From positions 1-64,000 of the forward strand of contig JANXOF010000060.1 in NCBI GenBank assembly GCA_025353725.1: DNA of 64,000 nt, written 5' to 3'. This document shows, piece by piece, positions 51,759 to 59,756 of this stretch. Positions within the stretch are counted from its first letter, which is position 1, and every line of letters starts with the position of its first letter. Source of the DNA: Polyangiaceae bacterium (GTDB taxonomy: Bacteria > Myxococcota_A > Polyangia > Polyangiales > Polyangiaceae). A model generated the notes under the pieces. It saw only the letters and a program-made list of their open reading frames with translations. It had not been told where the DNA came from and did not search any database. The position numbers and the translations under genes were made by a program.

Positions 51759-54116
51759 GTGCGAGCTCCCCTCGTGTTTCGGATGGCGGCGGTGGGCGCA
51801 CTGGTAGGAGTTACCGCAGCGCTCGCGGCTTGCACGGCCTGTTCGGGCCGCGACCACGCAGACCACCCAGACGAGCCTCCTGCCAACGACCGCTCTGTAG
51901 ACCGCTCTACAGACCGATCTGGGGGGTTGAGTCATATGGCTTTGAGCTCCGCTGTGGGTGACAAGCCCGCGAACGCTACCGTCTTTGACTTTGCTAGCAG
52001 CTTCGACGCGTGCACGCTTTCTCATCGGGGTGTGCTCCTCGATCTCGGGGACGCGACCATGCGCGCCCGAATGTCTGGCACCCGATTGCTGACTCCCGAC
52101 CTCGAGATTCGCGAGCACGAGGGGGCGAGCTGGGTCAATCTGCGCCAGCGCTCACTCGAACTCGCGTTCGTGTGGCCGGCGGAGTCAAAGGGAGAGGGCG
52201 TTGTCGTCGAGGCTCGCGCTCGCGGGGGCGCTGCGAAAAGCGCCGTCGTTTACTTGAATGGCAAAGCCCTTGGCGCTCTTCCGCTCGCGAAGGGCGAGGC
52301 GAAAGTCGTCTCGTTGCATGCGTCTCAGGCCTCCCTGGCGCGGGGCGCGAACGAGCTCGTTTTACGCCTGATCGGCGGCACGCGCGTAACGCATGACAAC
52401 CTCGCGGAGTTCGATTGGATCCGCGTGGGCCCGGCCGATGGTGACGCCCCGTACGCTGCGCCGACCCGGTCGGACGCGCTGACGACGCTCTCGATCGGAG
52501 GAAGGGCGCGTCGAGGAATCTCGCTTCGCGCGCCAGGGTCGATGCGATGCGGCGGTTTCGTTCCTCCTGGCGCGCTTCTCGAAGGACTGATTGGCGTCAC
52601 CGGCGGCGAGGCCGAGGCCGAAGTACGCGTCCTCGTCGACCGCGCTGAGCCTCGGGTCGTAGGGACCTTCAAACTCGGGGGGGAAGGCGCGCCCGCGTGG
52701 CAACCGATCTCGCTGCCTCTCGGAGATGTGAACACGCTTGCGGCGATCGAACTCGTCGCTAAGTCGAGTACGAAAGGCGCTCGCGTCGTCTTCGCCGAGC
52801 CGCGCGTCGTCGCCGCGCGCGAAAGCCAAGCGAACAAGCCTACGGCCTCGAAAAGCGTTATCGTCGTGGTGCTGGGTTCACTCTCACCGAAAATGCTGGC
52901 GCCCTACGGAGGCACCGTGGCGACCACCGAGCTTGCGGGGCTGGCGGCGTCTGGCACGGTCTTCGAGGCACATCGGGCGACCACGGGCTTCGCAAACGGC
53001 GCCATGGCCTCGATGCTCACCGGGCTTTCTGCACGCGCACACGGCGTCGCCGATCCGGAGGCCATGCTCGGTGCGGGAAACCTCACGATCGCGGAGGCCG
53101 CACGCCAAGCCGGAATCGTCACCGCGATGTTTACCGCCAATCCGACCACGGGCGCGCTCTACGGGTTCACACGCGGGTGGGAAACGTTCACGGCACGCGT
53201 GCCCGCCGACGAGGCGCCAGCCACGGCCGTTTTCGACGATGTCGAGCGATGGCTTGACGGTCACAAGCAGGATCGCTTTCTCGTGCTCGTTCATGCGCGC
53301 GGCGGTCACCCGCCGTGGGACGCGGCGGGGGAGGAAAAAGACCTCGCGCCCGCCGGCTACGCTGGGAGCCTCGACGCAAAACACGCGGGAGAGATTCTCG
53401 CAAAAGTGCGTCGCTCTAACGCGAACAAGCTTTTCACGGACGGCGATCGCGAACGCGCGTTCGCGCTTCACACGAAAGCCGTGCTTGCCCATGATGCGGC
53501 GCTCGGAAGGCTGCTTGCCAAGGTGCGCGAGATAGGGCGTGACAAGGATACGGCCATCCTCGTCACCGGAGACGTCGGCGTCGACGCCGCCGCCCACGCC
53601 CCGTTTCTCGAGGACGACACGCTCGACGAGAGCGCGCTCGCCGTTCCGCTCGTGGTGCGCGGGCCGGGCAAGCCTGCACGGGCTCGCGTGTCGCTTCCGA
53701 CCTCAAGCCTCGACCTTGCGCCGACCGTACTCGACGCGCTCGGCCTCACGCCCCCCGTGCAGATGAGAGGCGAGAGCCTGTGGGCATTGGCGCAACGTGG
53801 CGCCCAAGGGTTCGAGCGACCTCGCATCGCGACCACGGCGACGCGTTTCTCGGAACGATGGTCAACGTTCGCGCTGACAGGAGTGCGGAACCGCGACGCT
53901 AAGCTCTGCAATCTGTCGCTCGAAGCGGAGTGCGTAAGCGACGTCCGTGCGACGCACCCACTTGCGGCGGAAATCCTGCATGCCTTGGCCTTCGACGAAC
54001 TCGCCCGCGATCCGAAAGCGACGCTTTTGCCCACCACGCACCCGATTCCGGACACGGCCACGTCGTCCGCGCTTCGGGCCTGGGGCGTCACGGCCGCCGG
54101 CGCACCCACGCGTTGA
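51759..54116 (+). CDS. Sulfatase-superfamily lipoprotein lacking catalytic residues
   Basis: 785 residues, GTG start. Lipobox in VTAALAAC. Two beta-sandwich-like regions (about 80-380) precede a sulfatase/alkaline-phosphatase fold (about 390-700). At each metal or nucleophile position the motif is changed: the opening reads VIVVVLGSLSPKML instead of VVDTLR-D; the nucleophile region reads TTGFANGAMASMLTGL; and the late DHG motif reads VTGDVGVDAA. This indicates a pseudoenzyme or a binding protein rather than an active sulfatase. The tail has scattered Cys (KLCNLSLEAECVSD). Confidence 0.8.
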   Translation: MRAPLVFRMAAVGALVGVTAALAACTACSGRDHADHPDEPPANDRSVDRSTDRSGGLSHMALSSAVGDKPANATVFDFASSFDACTLSHRGVLLDLGDATMRARMSGTRLLTPDLEIREHEGASWVNLRQRSLELAFVWPAESKGEGVVVEARARGGAAKSAVVYLNGKALGALPLAKGEAKVVSLHASQASLARGANELVLRLIGGTRVTHDNLAEFDWIRVGPADGDAPYAAPTRSDALTTLSIGGRARRGISLRAPGSMRCGGFVPPGALLEGLIGVTGGEAEAEVRVLVDRAEPRVVGTFKLGGEGAPAWQPISLPLGDVNTLAAIELVAKSSTKGARVVFAEPRVVAARESQANKPTASKSVIVVVLGSLSPKMLAPYGGTVATTELAGLAASGTVFEAHRATTGFANGAMASMLTGLSARAHGVADPEAMLGAGNLTIAEAARQAGIVTAMFTANPTTGALYGFTRGWETFTARVPADEAPATAVFDDVERWLDGHKQDRFLVLVHARGGHPPWDAAGEEKDLAPAGYAGSLDAKHAGEILAKVRRSNANKLFTDGDRERAFALHTKAVLAHDAALGRLLAKVREIGRDKDTAILVTGDVGVDAAAHAPFLEDDTLDESALAVPLVVRGPGKPARARVSLPTSSLDLAPTVLDALGLTPPVQMRGESLWALAQRGAQGFERPRIATTATRFSERWSTFALTGVRNRDAKLCNLSLEAECVSDVRATHPLAAEILHALAFDELARDPKATLLPTTHPIPDTATSSALRAWGVTAAGAPTR

Positions 54117-54205
54117 ACCTGAAACGCGGACGCGCGTAGACCTAGCGAGCAGATTGTGATAGGGGTGATCGCTGAGTGACGAGCCCGCTCGCGGGAACGG
54201 CCTCC

Positions 54206-54292
54206 GGAGAGGTGACCGAGTGGTCGAAGGTGCCTGATTGGAAATCAGGTGTGCCTGCAAGGGTACCGGGGGTTCGAATCCCTTCCTCTCCG
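54206..54292 (+). tRNA. tRNA-Ser (anticodon GGA)
   Basis: 87 bases: acceptor stem GGAGAGG/CCTCTCC, long variable arm, T-loop GGTTCGAATCC, and anticodon loop TTGGAAA with GGA, reading UCC. CCA is not encoded. The classic spurious frame over it (GEVTEWSKVPDWKSGVPARV) is not a gene. Confidence 0.97.
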
Positions 54293-54730
54293 CTGAACGG
54301 GCGCATAGCGAGGCGATACCGGCGCGCTGCCGGCGTCGGGCCTCGTCGGCGTACGGGAGTACGCTTCCTCGGGCCTCCTTGGCATCGCTTGGTCTCACCT
54401 CGCTCTGCACCCGTTCAGAGGTCTTGGCGGTGAGGAGTGGCGTCGTAAGAAGGTCGATGACTCCCTTACTGGCGTCGTGACTAGAGGTAGGCTTAATGGT
54501 CATGCCAATGTAAAGTGCACGTTAAGTGCCTCGTGGGTGACGACGAGAGCGTCGATGACTTCGCTCGAGGCAGTGGATCTCGACGGTGGCATTCTACGCA
54601 TAGACATTGGACGGACGGACGGACGGACGGACGGACGGACGGACGGACGGACGGACGGACGGCAAATTTATATTTAATAATATAGTGATTTACTATCGCG
54701 CATTCGCCCGAAGTGACTGAAAGCCACGCT
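54293..54730. other. Non-coding stretch after tRNA-Ser with (GGAC)n repeat
   Basis: No supported gene. It contains a short segment at 54442-54490 that is about 80 % identical to 56147-56194, and a (GGAC)13.5 repeat. The latter part (about 54665-54760) is AT-richer than the surroundings. This is the start of the degenerate zone that follows the tRNA. Confidence 0.6.
54609..54662 (+). repeat. Tetranucleotide repeat (GGAC), 13.5 copies
   Basis: Uninterrupted GGAC units for 54 bases. Such tetranucleotide tracts slip during replication and are typical phase-variation elements, but no intact gene overlaps it here. A short downstream in-frame tail is not supported as coding. Confidence 0.9.
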
Positions 54731-54920
54731 CATTCGCTTGCGCAAATGAAGGCATCAACGGACACCGGTATCCCTTGTCGGCTTGCCATATCGCGAACAA
54801 GTGGCCCTAACTTTCGATTCCTGTCTCGAAGGTTCGTGAGGATGCGTGCGGACAAGAATCTATCGCGGAGGTAACGATTGGCGCGCTCGACGCCCACCCT
54901 CGTCCGCCAGTCGGCTCGGA
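54731..54920 (-). mobile_element. Transposase C-terminal remnant, IS21 IstA-like
   Basis: The reverse strand reads ADWRTRVGVERANRYLRDRF, then LSARILTNLRDRNRKLG before a stop at 54731-54733. This resembles the C-terminal GKVERA-RYLRDRFFAAR-F-DLDDLNA motif of IS21-family IstA. Upstream (right-hand) frames are interrupted; a reverse frame at 55012-55350 (for example CRKRTIRMSDVEHQLFCVV) cannot be tied to it. Inactive relic. Confidence 0.5.
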
Positions 54921-55514
54921 CGGCCGAGGCGCGGCTGAACGCTAAGCGCGCCCGCGACTTCGAACAGGCCCGGTCGCTCCGTTCGCATGTATATTTTGTG
55001 TTGAACCGGCCTCACGTCGGCGACGTGACGACACAAAAAAGTTGGTGCTCGACGTCGGACATACGGATGGTGCGCTTCCGGCAGACGTCTTCTGCCATAG
55101 ATTTGCCGTGGCAATCGAGCGGGCAGAGGTAAACGATGGCACCGCGGTGCGTGCCTCGAACCTCCACCAAAACAACGTCCTTCACGCGCCCTCCGCTTTG
55201 ATCGCGGGCGGAGAACCTGCGCGCGTGAGCGCCTTCGGGCACCTTCGCCGGTCTGCGTCCACGGGTGATACGAAGCCTCAGGGTTTCTGCCCGTGTGCCT
55301 TCATCCTTTGCGGCCTGAACGATCGCCTCCGCCATTCCCACGACCGTCACCGGTTTTCAGTGAACTTCACACACCGACGTATTTCCTGCGCTTTCGGCGG
55401 TCGTTGACACCATGACAACTCTATCGCGATGTGTGCCAAGGCAGACTTCGGGTCGCGCACGTAGTGCTTCGGCTTCTTCGAGATCCAGTGGCACGAGCGT
55501 TGCTCCTCGAGTCG

Positions 55515-55964
55515 ATGATGATTCCCTCGGGACTTCACTTTCTTGTCTTCTTCGGTTGGTTTTTCTCTGGCGCTTTGATGGCTTGCGGCGACCGATCCTC
55601 ACCCATGGCTGGCGCTCAGAGCCTCGACGGTAGTGCAGACACCGTTGAAAGCGACGCTCGAGCTGAAGCCCCAAATGCCTGCGAATCTGCACCTGCATTA
55701 ACAAGGTATTCTCGTGACTGTTCGCGCGACAGCGACTGCCAGCCCGTGACTACATTCTCCTTCTGTTCGTCCCCGCCATTCTCCGAATGCACCGCGCTAG
55801 CACGGGCTGCGGCGCTACATTATCAAGTTGACCTTGCCAAGTTCTGCTCATCTGGAGGCATGGTTTGTACGGGAGTCTGTGCGAACCGGGCAAGGTGCCA
55901 AGCCGGGAAGTGCATCTTTCAAGAGCCGATCGCGGACTCCGGAGCCGACGCGAAAGCGGAATGA
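55515..55964 (+). CDS. Cys-rich lipoprotein
   Basis: 149 residues from ATG 55515 (ATG 55518 adjacent). Signal with hydrophobic core FLVFFGWFFSGALMAC and lipobox Cys. The mature part has many Cys (CESAP, CSRDSDCQPV, FCSSP, CTGVCANRARCQ) as in secreted disulfide-rich myxobacterial proteins. No family recognised. Same strand as the broken elements of this zone. Confidence 0.65.
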   Translation: MMIPSGLHFLVFFGWFFSGALMACGDRSSPMAGAQSLDGSADTVESDARAEAPNACESAPALTRYSRDCSRDSDCQPVTTFSFCSSPPFSECTALARAAALHYQVDLAKFCSSGGMVCTGVCANRARCQAGKCIFQEPIADSGADAKAE

Positions 55965-56322
55965 TGCCAACATCTTGTCACGCCACCCGCTTCTTCACCG
56001 CCTCGAAGACAGCCATAGCCTACGCGCTAGGCACCATGCACGCAGTTCGATAATAGTACACTCCAGCTCTCTGTACGTCGCGGTCTGTGGGTAGCGAAAC
56101 TCACGCGCCTGTTCCAGCGCCGCGTGTCTGATCGGCGCCCGCACTGTCACAAGAATCGATGACTCCATCCCTGGCGTCGTAATTCGAGGTCGAATTTCGG
56201 CAAATGTACGGCGGATGGGCAGCGGTTGCGACGAAGCGAATGGTGGGCTGCGCGAGGTGGTTTTTACGCGGAGGCGTGGGGAAACCAAACTCGGTGATTG
56301 GCGCGACCAAGCGGTCGTTCGC
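55965..56322. other. 358-bp gap with dispersed-repeat copy
   Basis: No intact gene. 56147-56194 repeats 54442-54490 in the same orientation. Reverse frames such as ITTPGMESSILVTVRAPIRH are short and unsupported; possibly the eroded start of an unknown gene. Confidence 0.45.
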
Positions 56323-56934
56323 CTAGTTTTTTAGGGACTCAAAGGTTGTGCGGAGCTTCGCTCCTTTTGGCACCGTGACAGAGAAGGTTTGCACGTGTTC
56401 CGGCTTTGACGGAGCGGTGTCGGGTCCCGTGAACGCTTTCTGAAATACGACAATATCGACCAAGGTATCCGACTTGCGCACGACCGTGGCTTCGTCGCTC
56501 TGACCACCGCCGGAACACATGAGGTGGGCTCCGTCTCCGTCGACGATAGCTACCGACGGGGCGCTCGTGGTGCCCGCAAGCAAGTAGCAGTCTGAATGAC
56601 TTAATGGCGTTTTGTAATTGAAGGTCTGACCGTCGCTTGTCTTCATTCGAAGCTTTGCGCGAAATTCATGTTTCTCATTGATCGCGCCGTCGTACGCCTG
56701 AAAGACAATTTGGAAAGGACTTCCAGCGTCGTTGTCGCGAAGTGCCGAGGATGGCGGACTCGGGCTTCGTTCTTCGGTACTCGTCGCAGGCGCGGATGCC
56801 GGCAGCGGAGCAGGTGGAGCCGCCACCGCGACGAACGACGATGGATGGTGCGCGCCGGACGAGCTCTCACATGCGGACGCGGCAAGGCAAGCAAGCAGGC
56901 TTCGGGCAAAGGAATGGGGAAAGCAAGAAGGCAT
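56323..56934 (-). CDS. Lipoprotein of unknown function
   Basis: 203 residues from ATG 56934, avoiding the longer shadow to 57036. Signal ending LAASAC (Cys22), Pro/Ala/Ser-rich spacer, then a beta-rich domain (IVFQAYDGAINEKHEFRAKL, VRKSDTLVDIVVFQKAFTG). Two Cys in the mature part. No family identified. Confidence 0.68.
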   Translation of the reverse strand: MPSCFPHSFARSLLACLAASACESSSGAHHPSSFVAVAAPPAPLPASAPATSTEERSPSPPSSALRDNDAGSPFQIVFQAYDGAINEKHEFRAKLRMKTSDGQTFNYKTPLSHSDCYLLAGTTSAPSVAIVDGDGAHLMCSGGGQSDEATVVRKSDTLVDIVVFQKAFTGPDTAPSKPEHVQTFSVTVPKGAKLRTTFESLKN

Positions 56935-57383
56935 CGGGGGCGTTATCTCATAGAACGCGATTCGCGCTGGCGCTCTTCCCGCAGTGAAACGATCCCGTGA
57001 GCGTTCGTTACGAAACGTCCGGCACTTTCGGAACATCGCGGTTTGCGCAGCCGGCGCCGTCCGAAACCTACGAAATCATATCCCAGGTACGCTTCCGCAA
57101 AAGGAGCGTTGCCGCGAGGAGTAGCCCTCGGCGTTGCCGCGACGCCGGCGGGCTTTCGAGTCCAGAACCCTGCGCAAGCGCGTCGGCCGCGACGCCTTCT
57201 AGCGATACGCGCCTGTCAAACCCGAAGCCTGCGTACAGAGTGCGCCATTGGCGGCACAGTGGGCTAGCTATTCCATTTAACGACATGGCCTTGCATGTAC
57301 GCTTTCTGCCAGTAAAGCCGCATCGCGCGCTGCCTCGATGACGACAGCGCTTCCTCCTAACCTCCGAAAGCCTAGAAAACCAA
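56935..57383. other. 449-bp gap upstream of two divergent lipoprotein/secreted genes
   Basis: No supported gene. A reverse frame ending LLLAATLLLRKRTWDMIS (57068) has a hydrophobic end followed by Arg, vaguely like a surface-sorting tail, but without an upstream protein. Shared promoters are expected here. Confidence 0.35.
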
Positions 57384-58181
57384 ATGAACCTCACCGTCCG
57401 CTCGTCCGTCGTTGCCCTCCTGACCACTCTCCTAAGCGTTTCCAGCGCCGCCTGCGCGGCGGGGGCGTATGAAGTTTCGGAGAGCCAGGAAGAGGCCGTG
57501 CGCCAAGGGCTTCTGAGCTTCGAGGGGTTCTGGTCGGCGGGTGACGCGGATCGCGTCGCCAAGGGCCTCCTCTCGTCGCTCAACCTGAACGCCACGGCGG
57601 AGGGAGCGTCGACGGGGACTTACGAAGCGGTTTTCGGAACGTGCCAGCGTATCGGTCGCGGCGGCGCCTGCCTCGCCAGCGGAAACGCGGCAGCCAGGCT
57701 CGGCGCGTACAGCCTCACGCAGCTGCGCGATCGTAACGGCACAACCCGACTCGCGTTGACCGAAACGGGTACGGGCACCGTCCGCACGTACACGATTCGA
57801 TTCGCTGCGACAGCGGCCGTCGTGGGCCAACCGAAGGCGATCGAACTCGTTCAGGACGGCGCATCGCAAGTCCTCACCGAATCTTCGGCGCCCGCGCGCT
57901 GCTCGACGCTCCCACCGTTCTGCGACGCGGGTGAGCACGTTCTGGAGGCCGGTGAAAAAGCCGCGTCATTCCGTCAGTCGACCAACTGCGCGGGAACGAC
58001 CTACTGCGCCCCCGTCGCGAACGCAGGCGCGGCCGAAGGAGAGCTTTGCGCGAACGGCGTCTTTGGTACGCCGAAGATCGACTGCGCGACCGGGCTTGTG
58101 TGCAAGTTCGCGAACGGCACCGCTCCTGCTGAACCGCCCGTGGCGTCCTCCGGAAGGACGGGCATCTGCGCGAAGTTCTAA
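57384..58181 (+). CDS. Secreted Cys-rich protein
   Basis: 265 residues. Signal peptide LLTTLLSVSSAACAA. A beta-rich N-terminal domain with lipocalin-like pattern (YEAVFGTCQRIGRGGACLAS, TRLALTETGTGTVRTYTIRF), then a Cys-rich region (CSTLPPFCDAGE, NCAGTTYCAP, ELCANGVF, DCATGLVCKF, GICAKF). Function unknown; probably periplasmic or exported. Confidence 0.72.
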   Translation: MNLTVRSSVVALLTTLLSVSSAACAAGAYEVSESQEEAVRQGLLSFEGFWSAGDADRVAKGLLSSLNLNATAEGASTGTYEAVFGTCQRIGRGGACLASGNAAARLGAYSLTQLRDRNGTTRLALTETGTGTVRTYTIRFAATAAVVGQPKAIELVQDGASQVLTESSAPARCSTLPPFCDAGEHVLEAGEKAASFRQSTNCAGTTYCAPVANAGAAEGELCANGVFGTPKIDCATGLVCKFANGTAPAEPPVASSGRTGICAKF

Positions 58182-58317
58182 TTCCGGCATGGAAGACGAG
58201 GCGCGCGCACTTCAGCGCGTCCCGCCCCTGCCGTCGCAAGCGCGAGAAACCTATCGAATCGCCATGCGGTTCCCGTCCTAAATCCATGACGGCGCGTTCG
58301 CGATACGATGCCGCGAA

Positions 58318-58848
58318 ATGAGCCGTGCCGATCGAGTCGTGCGTGTGGAGCCTTTGACGCCCGAGGGGTTCGCGCCTTTCGGCGACGTGGTCGTCGCGGG
58401 GCGTACAGGTGTGCGCGCAACGCCAGCCAACCAGGGTACGGCGCAGAAGTTCGGATGGCTCAGCGACGTCGCCAACCTGCGTCCCGGACGCGCGAAGCTC
58501 AACGTCGCGGTCTTCCGTTGCGCGCCGTGCTTGCAATGGCCGTTTCGCGTCGAGGTGCTGGAGAGGCACGCGAGCTCAACGCAGGTCGTTGTGCCCATGA
58601 ACGCCGACCGCTACGTTGTCGTTGTAGCCCCGGGCAACGACGACAGGCCGGAACCGAAGGCGCTCCGTGCGTTTATCGCGACGTCGCGTCAGGGCGTCGC
58701 ATACCGGCCGGGCACGTGGCACCACCCGCTCCTGACGCTCACCCACGAGACAGATTTTACGCTCTTTACGTGGGAGGCAGAAGATCACGGGAACTGCGAC
58801 CTCGTGACGTTATCGGTGCGCGAGAGGTCCGTGATCGAGCTCGCGTAG
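58318..58848 (+). CDS. allA: Ureidoglycolate lyase
   Basis: 176 residues. Releases urea from ureidoglycolate to give glyoxylate in allantoin/purine degradation. Family stretches are visible: PEGFAPFGDVVVAG, VEVLERHASSTQVVVPM, and GVAYRPGTWHHPLLTL. The length is normal. No other purine-degradation gene is next to it; sodB follows 65 bp later. It could also act in a related one-carbon route. Confidence 0.88.
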   Translation: MSRADRVVRVEPLTPEGFAPFGDVVVAGRTGVRATPANQGTAQKFGWLSDVANLRPGRAKLNVAVFRCAPCLQWPFRVEVLERHASSTQVVVPMNADRYVVVVAPGNDDRPEPKALRAFIATSRQGVAYRPGTWHHPLLTLTHETDFTLFTWEAEDHGNCDLVTLSVRERSVIELA

Positions 58849-58913
58849 GCGACCCTGTTCAACGCGAGCTTGGCCCCCTATTGTGCAAGCCCACCACTCA
58901 CAAGGAGAGAGCC

Positions 58914-59498
58914 ATGGCTTTCACGCTACCCGAGCTGCCGTATTCGAAGGACGCACTTTCCCCTCATATTTCCGCGGAAACGCTGGAGTACCATTACGGC
59001 AAGCATCACAAGACCTATGTTGACAACCTCAACAAGCTCCTCGACGGCAAGCCCGAGGCAAGCAAAAGCCTCGACGAGATCATCATGAGCTCCGAGGGTG
59101 GCGTCTTCAACAACGCTGCCCAAGTGTGGAACCACACGTTCTACTGGAGCTCGATCAAGCCGAATGGCGGAGGAAAGCCGACCGGCGAGCTTGCTGACGC
59201 GATCGCGCTTGATTTCGGCTCATTCGAGAAGTTCAAAGAGGAGTTCACCACCGCCGGCACGACGCAGTTCGGCTCAGGCTGGGCATGGCTAGTCCTCGAC
59301 GGCGGGAAACTCAAAGTAACCAAGACCGCGAACGCCGACCTACCGATGAAGCACGGCCAAAAAGCGCTCCTCACGATGGACGTTTGGGAGCATGCCTATT
59401 ACGTCGACTACCGCAACGCGCGGCCCAAGTATATCGAGACGTTTCTCACGTCGCTTGCCAACTGGGACTTCGCTCTGCAAAACATGAAGAAGGGCTGA
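58914..59498 (+). CDS. sodB: Iron superoxide dismutase
   Basis: 194 residues from ATG 58914, preceded by AAGGAGAG. Metal ligands are His27, His74 in NHTFYW, Asp156 and His160 in DVWEHAYYVDYRN; Gln70 (AAQVWNH) indicates the Fe type. Detoxifies superoxide in the cytosol. The frame extends upstream over allA but is a shadow. A strong hairpin follows. Confidence 0.97.
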   Translation: MAFTLPELPYSKDALSPHISAETLEYHYGKHHKTYVDNLNKLLDGKPEASKSLDEIIMSSEGGVFNNAAQVWNHTFYWSSIKPNGGGKPTGELADAIALDFGSFEKFKEEFTTAGTTQFGSGWAWLVLDGGKLKVTKTANADLPMKHGQKALLTMDVWEHAYYVDYRNARPKYIETFLTSLANWDFALQNMKKG

Positions 59499-59515
59499 GT
59501 CGCACGACTCCCGAT

Positions 59516-59555
59516 GTTGGGCTGGACCGAAGCGAAAGCGAGGGGTCCACCCAAC
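59516..59555 (+). terminator. Hairpin after sodB
   Basis: GTTGGG-ct-GGACC pairs with GGTCC-a-CCCAAC around a 15-base loop, 18 bases after the stop. It has a bulged 11-bp stem and no U-run, so it may be a factor-dependent or bidirectional terminator. Confidence 0.5.
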
Positions 59556-59756
59556 GCCGGTTCTACTGAAGGCGGCTGCCGAACCGACTCGATAGAGCAA
59601 CAAGCACGCATGTGAGAACGTTTTCCACCCCCGATACGGTAGCAAAGTAGATAACCAGCATCTGCAATTTCAATCGTTGGGCGATGGTTTTTGCATCGTT
59701 CCGCCCGGCAGCGAAGGTCCGCGGCGAAGGTCGCGTTTTCGATGTAGTCTGCGCGG

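Noticed and set aside
54176-54433. 85-residue frame across tRNA-Ser (GEVTEWSKVPDWKSGVPARV)
   Set aside because: This is the well-known false frame produced by translating tRNA-Ser genes; no independent support.
55012-55350. 112-residue reverse frame with a Cys pair
   Set aside because: It could be part of the transposase relic, but the words do not match a known transposase well enough, so it is only mentioned there.
57068-57595. Reverse frame ending in a hydrophobic stretch and Arg, like a sorting tail
   Set aside because: The upstream part runs antisense through a secreted-protein gene and no coherent protein precedes the tail.
58862-58900. Possible sigma-54 promoter upstream of sodB (TTGGCCCC-N-TTGTGC)
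   Set aside because: The spacing between the GG and GC elements is one base too long and -24 is poor.
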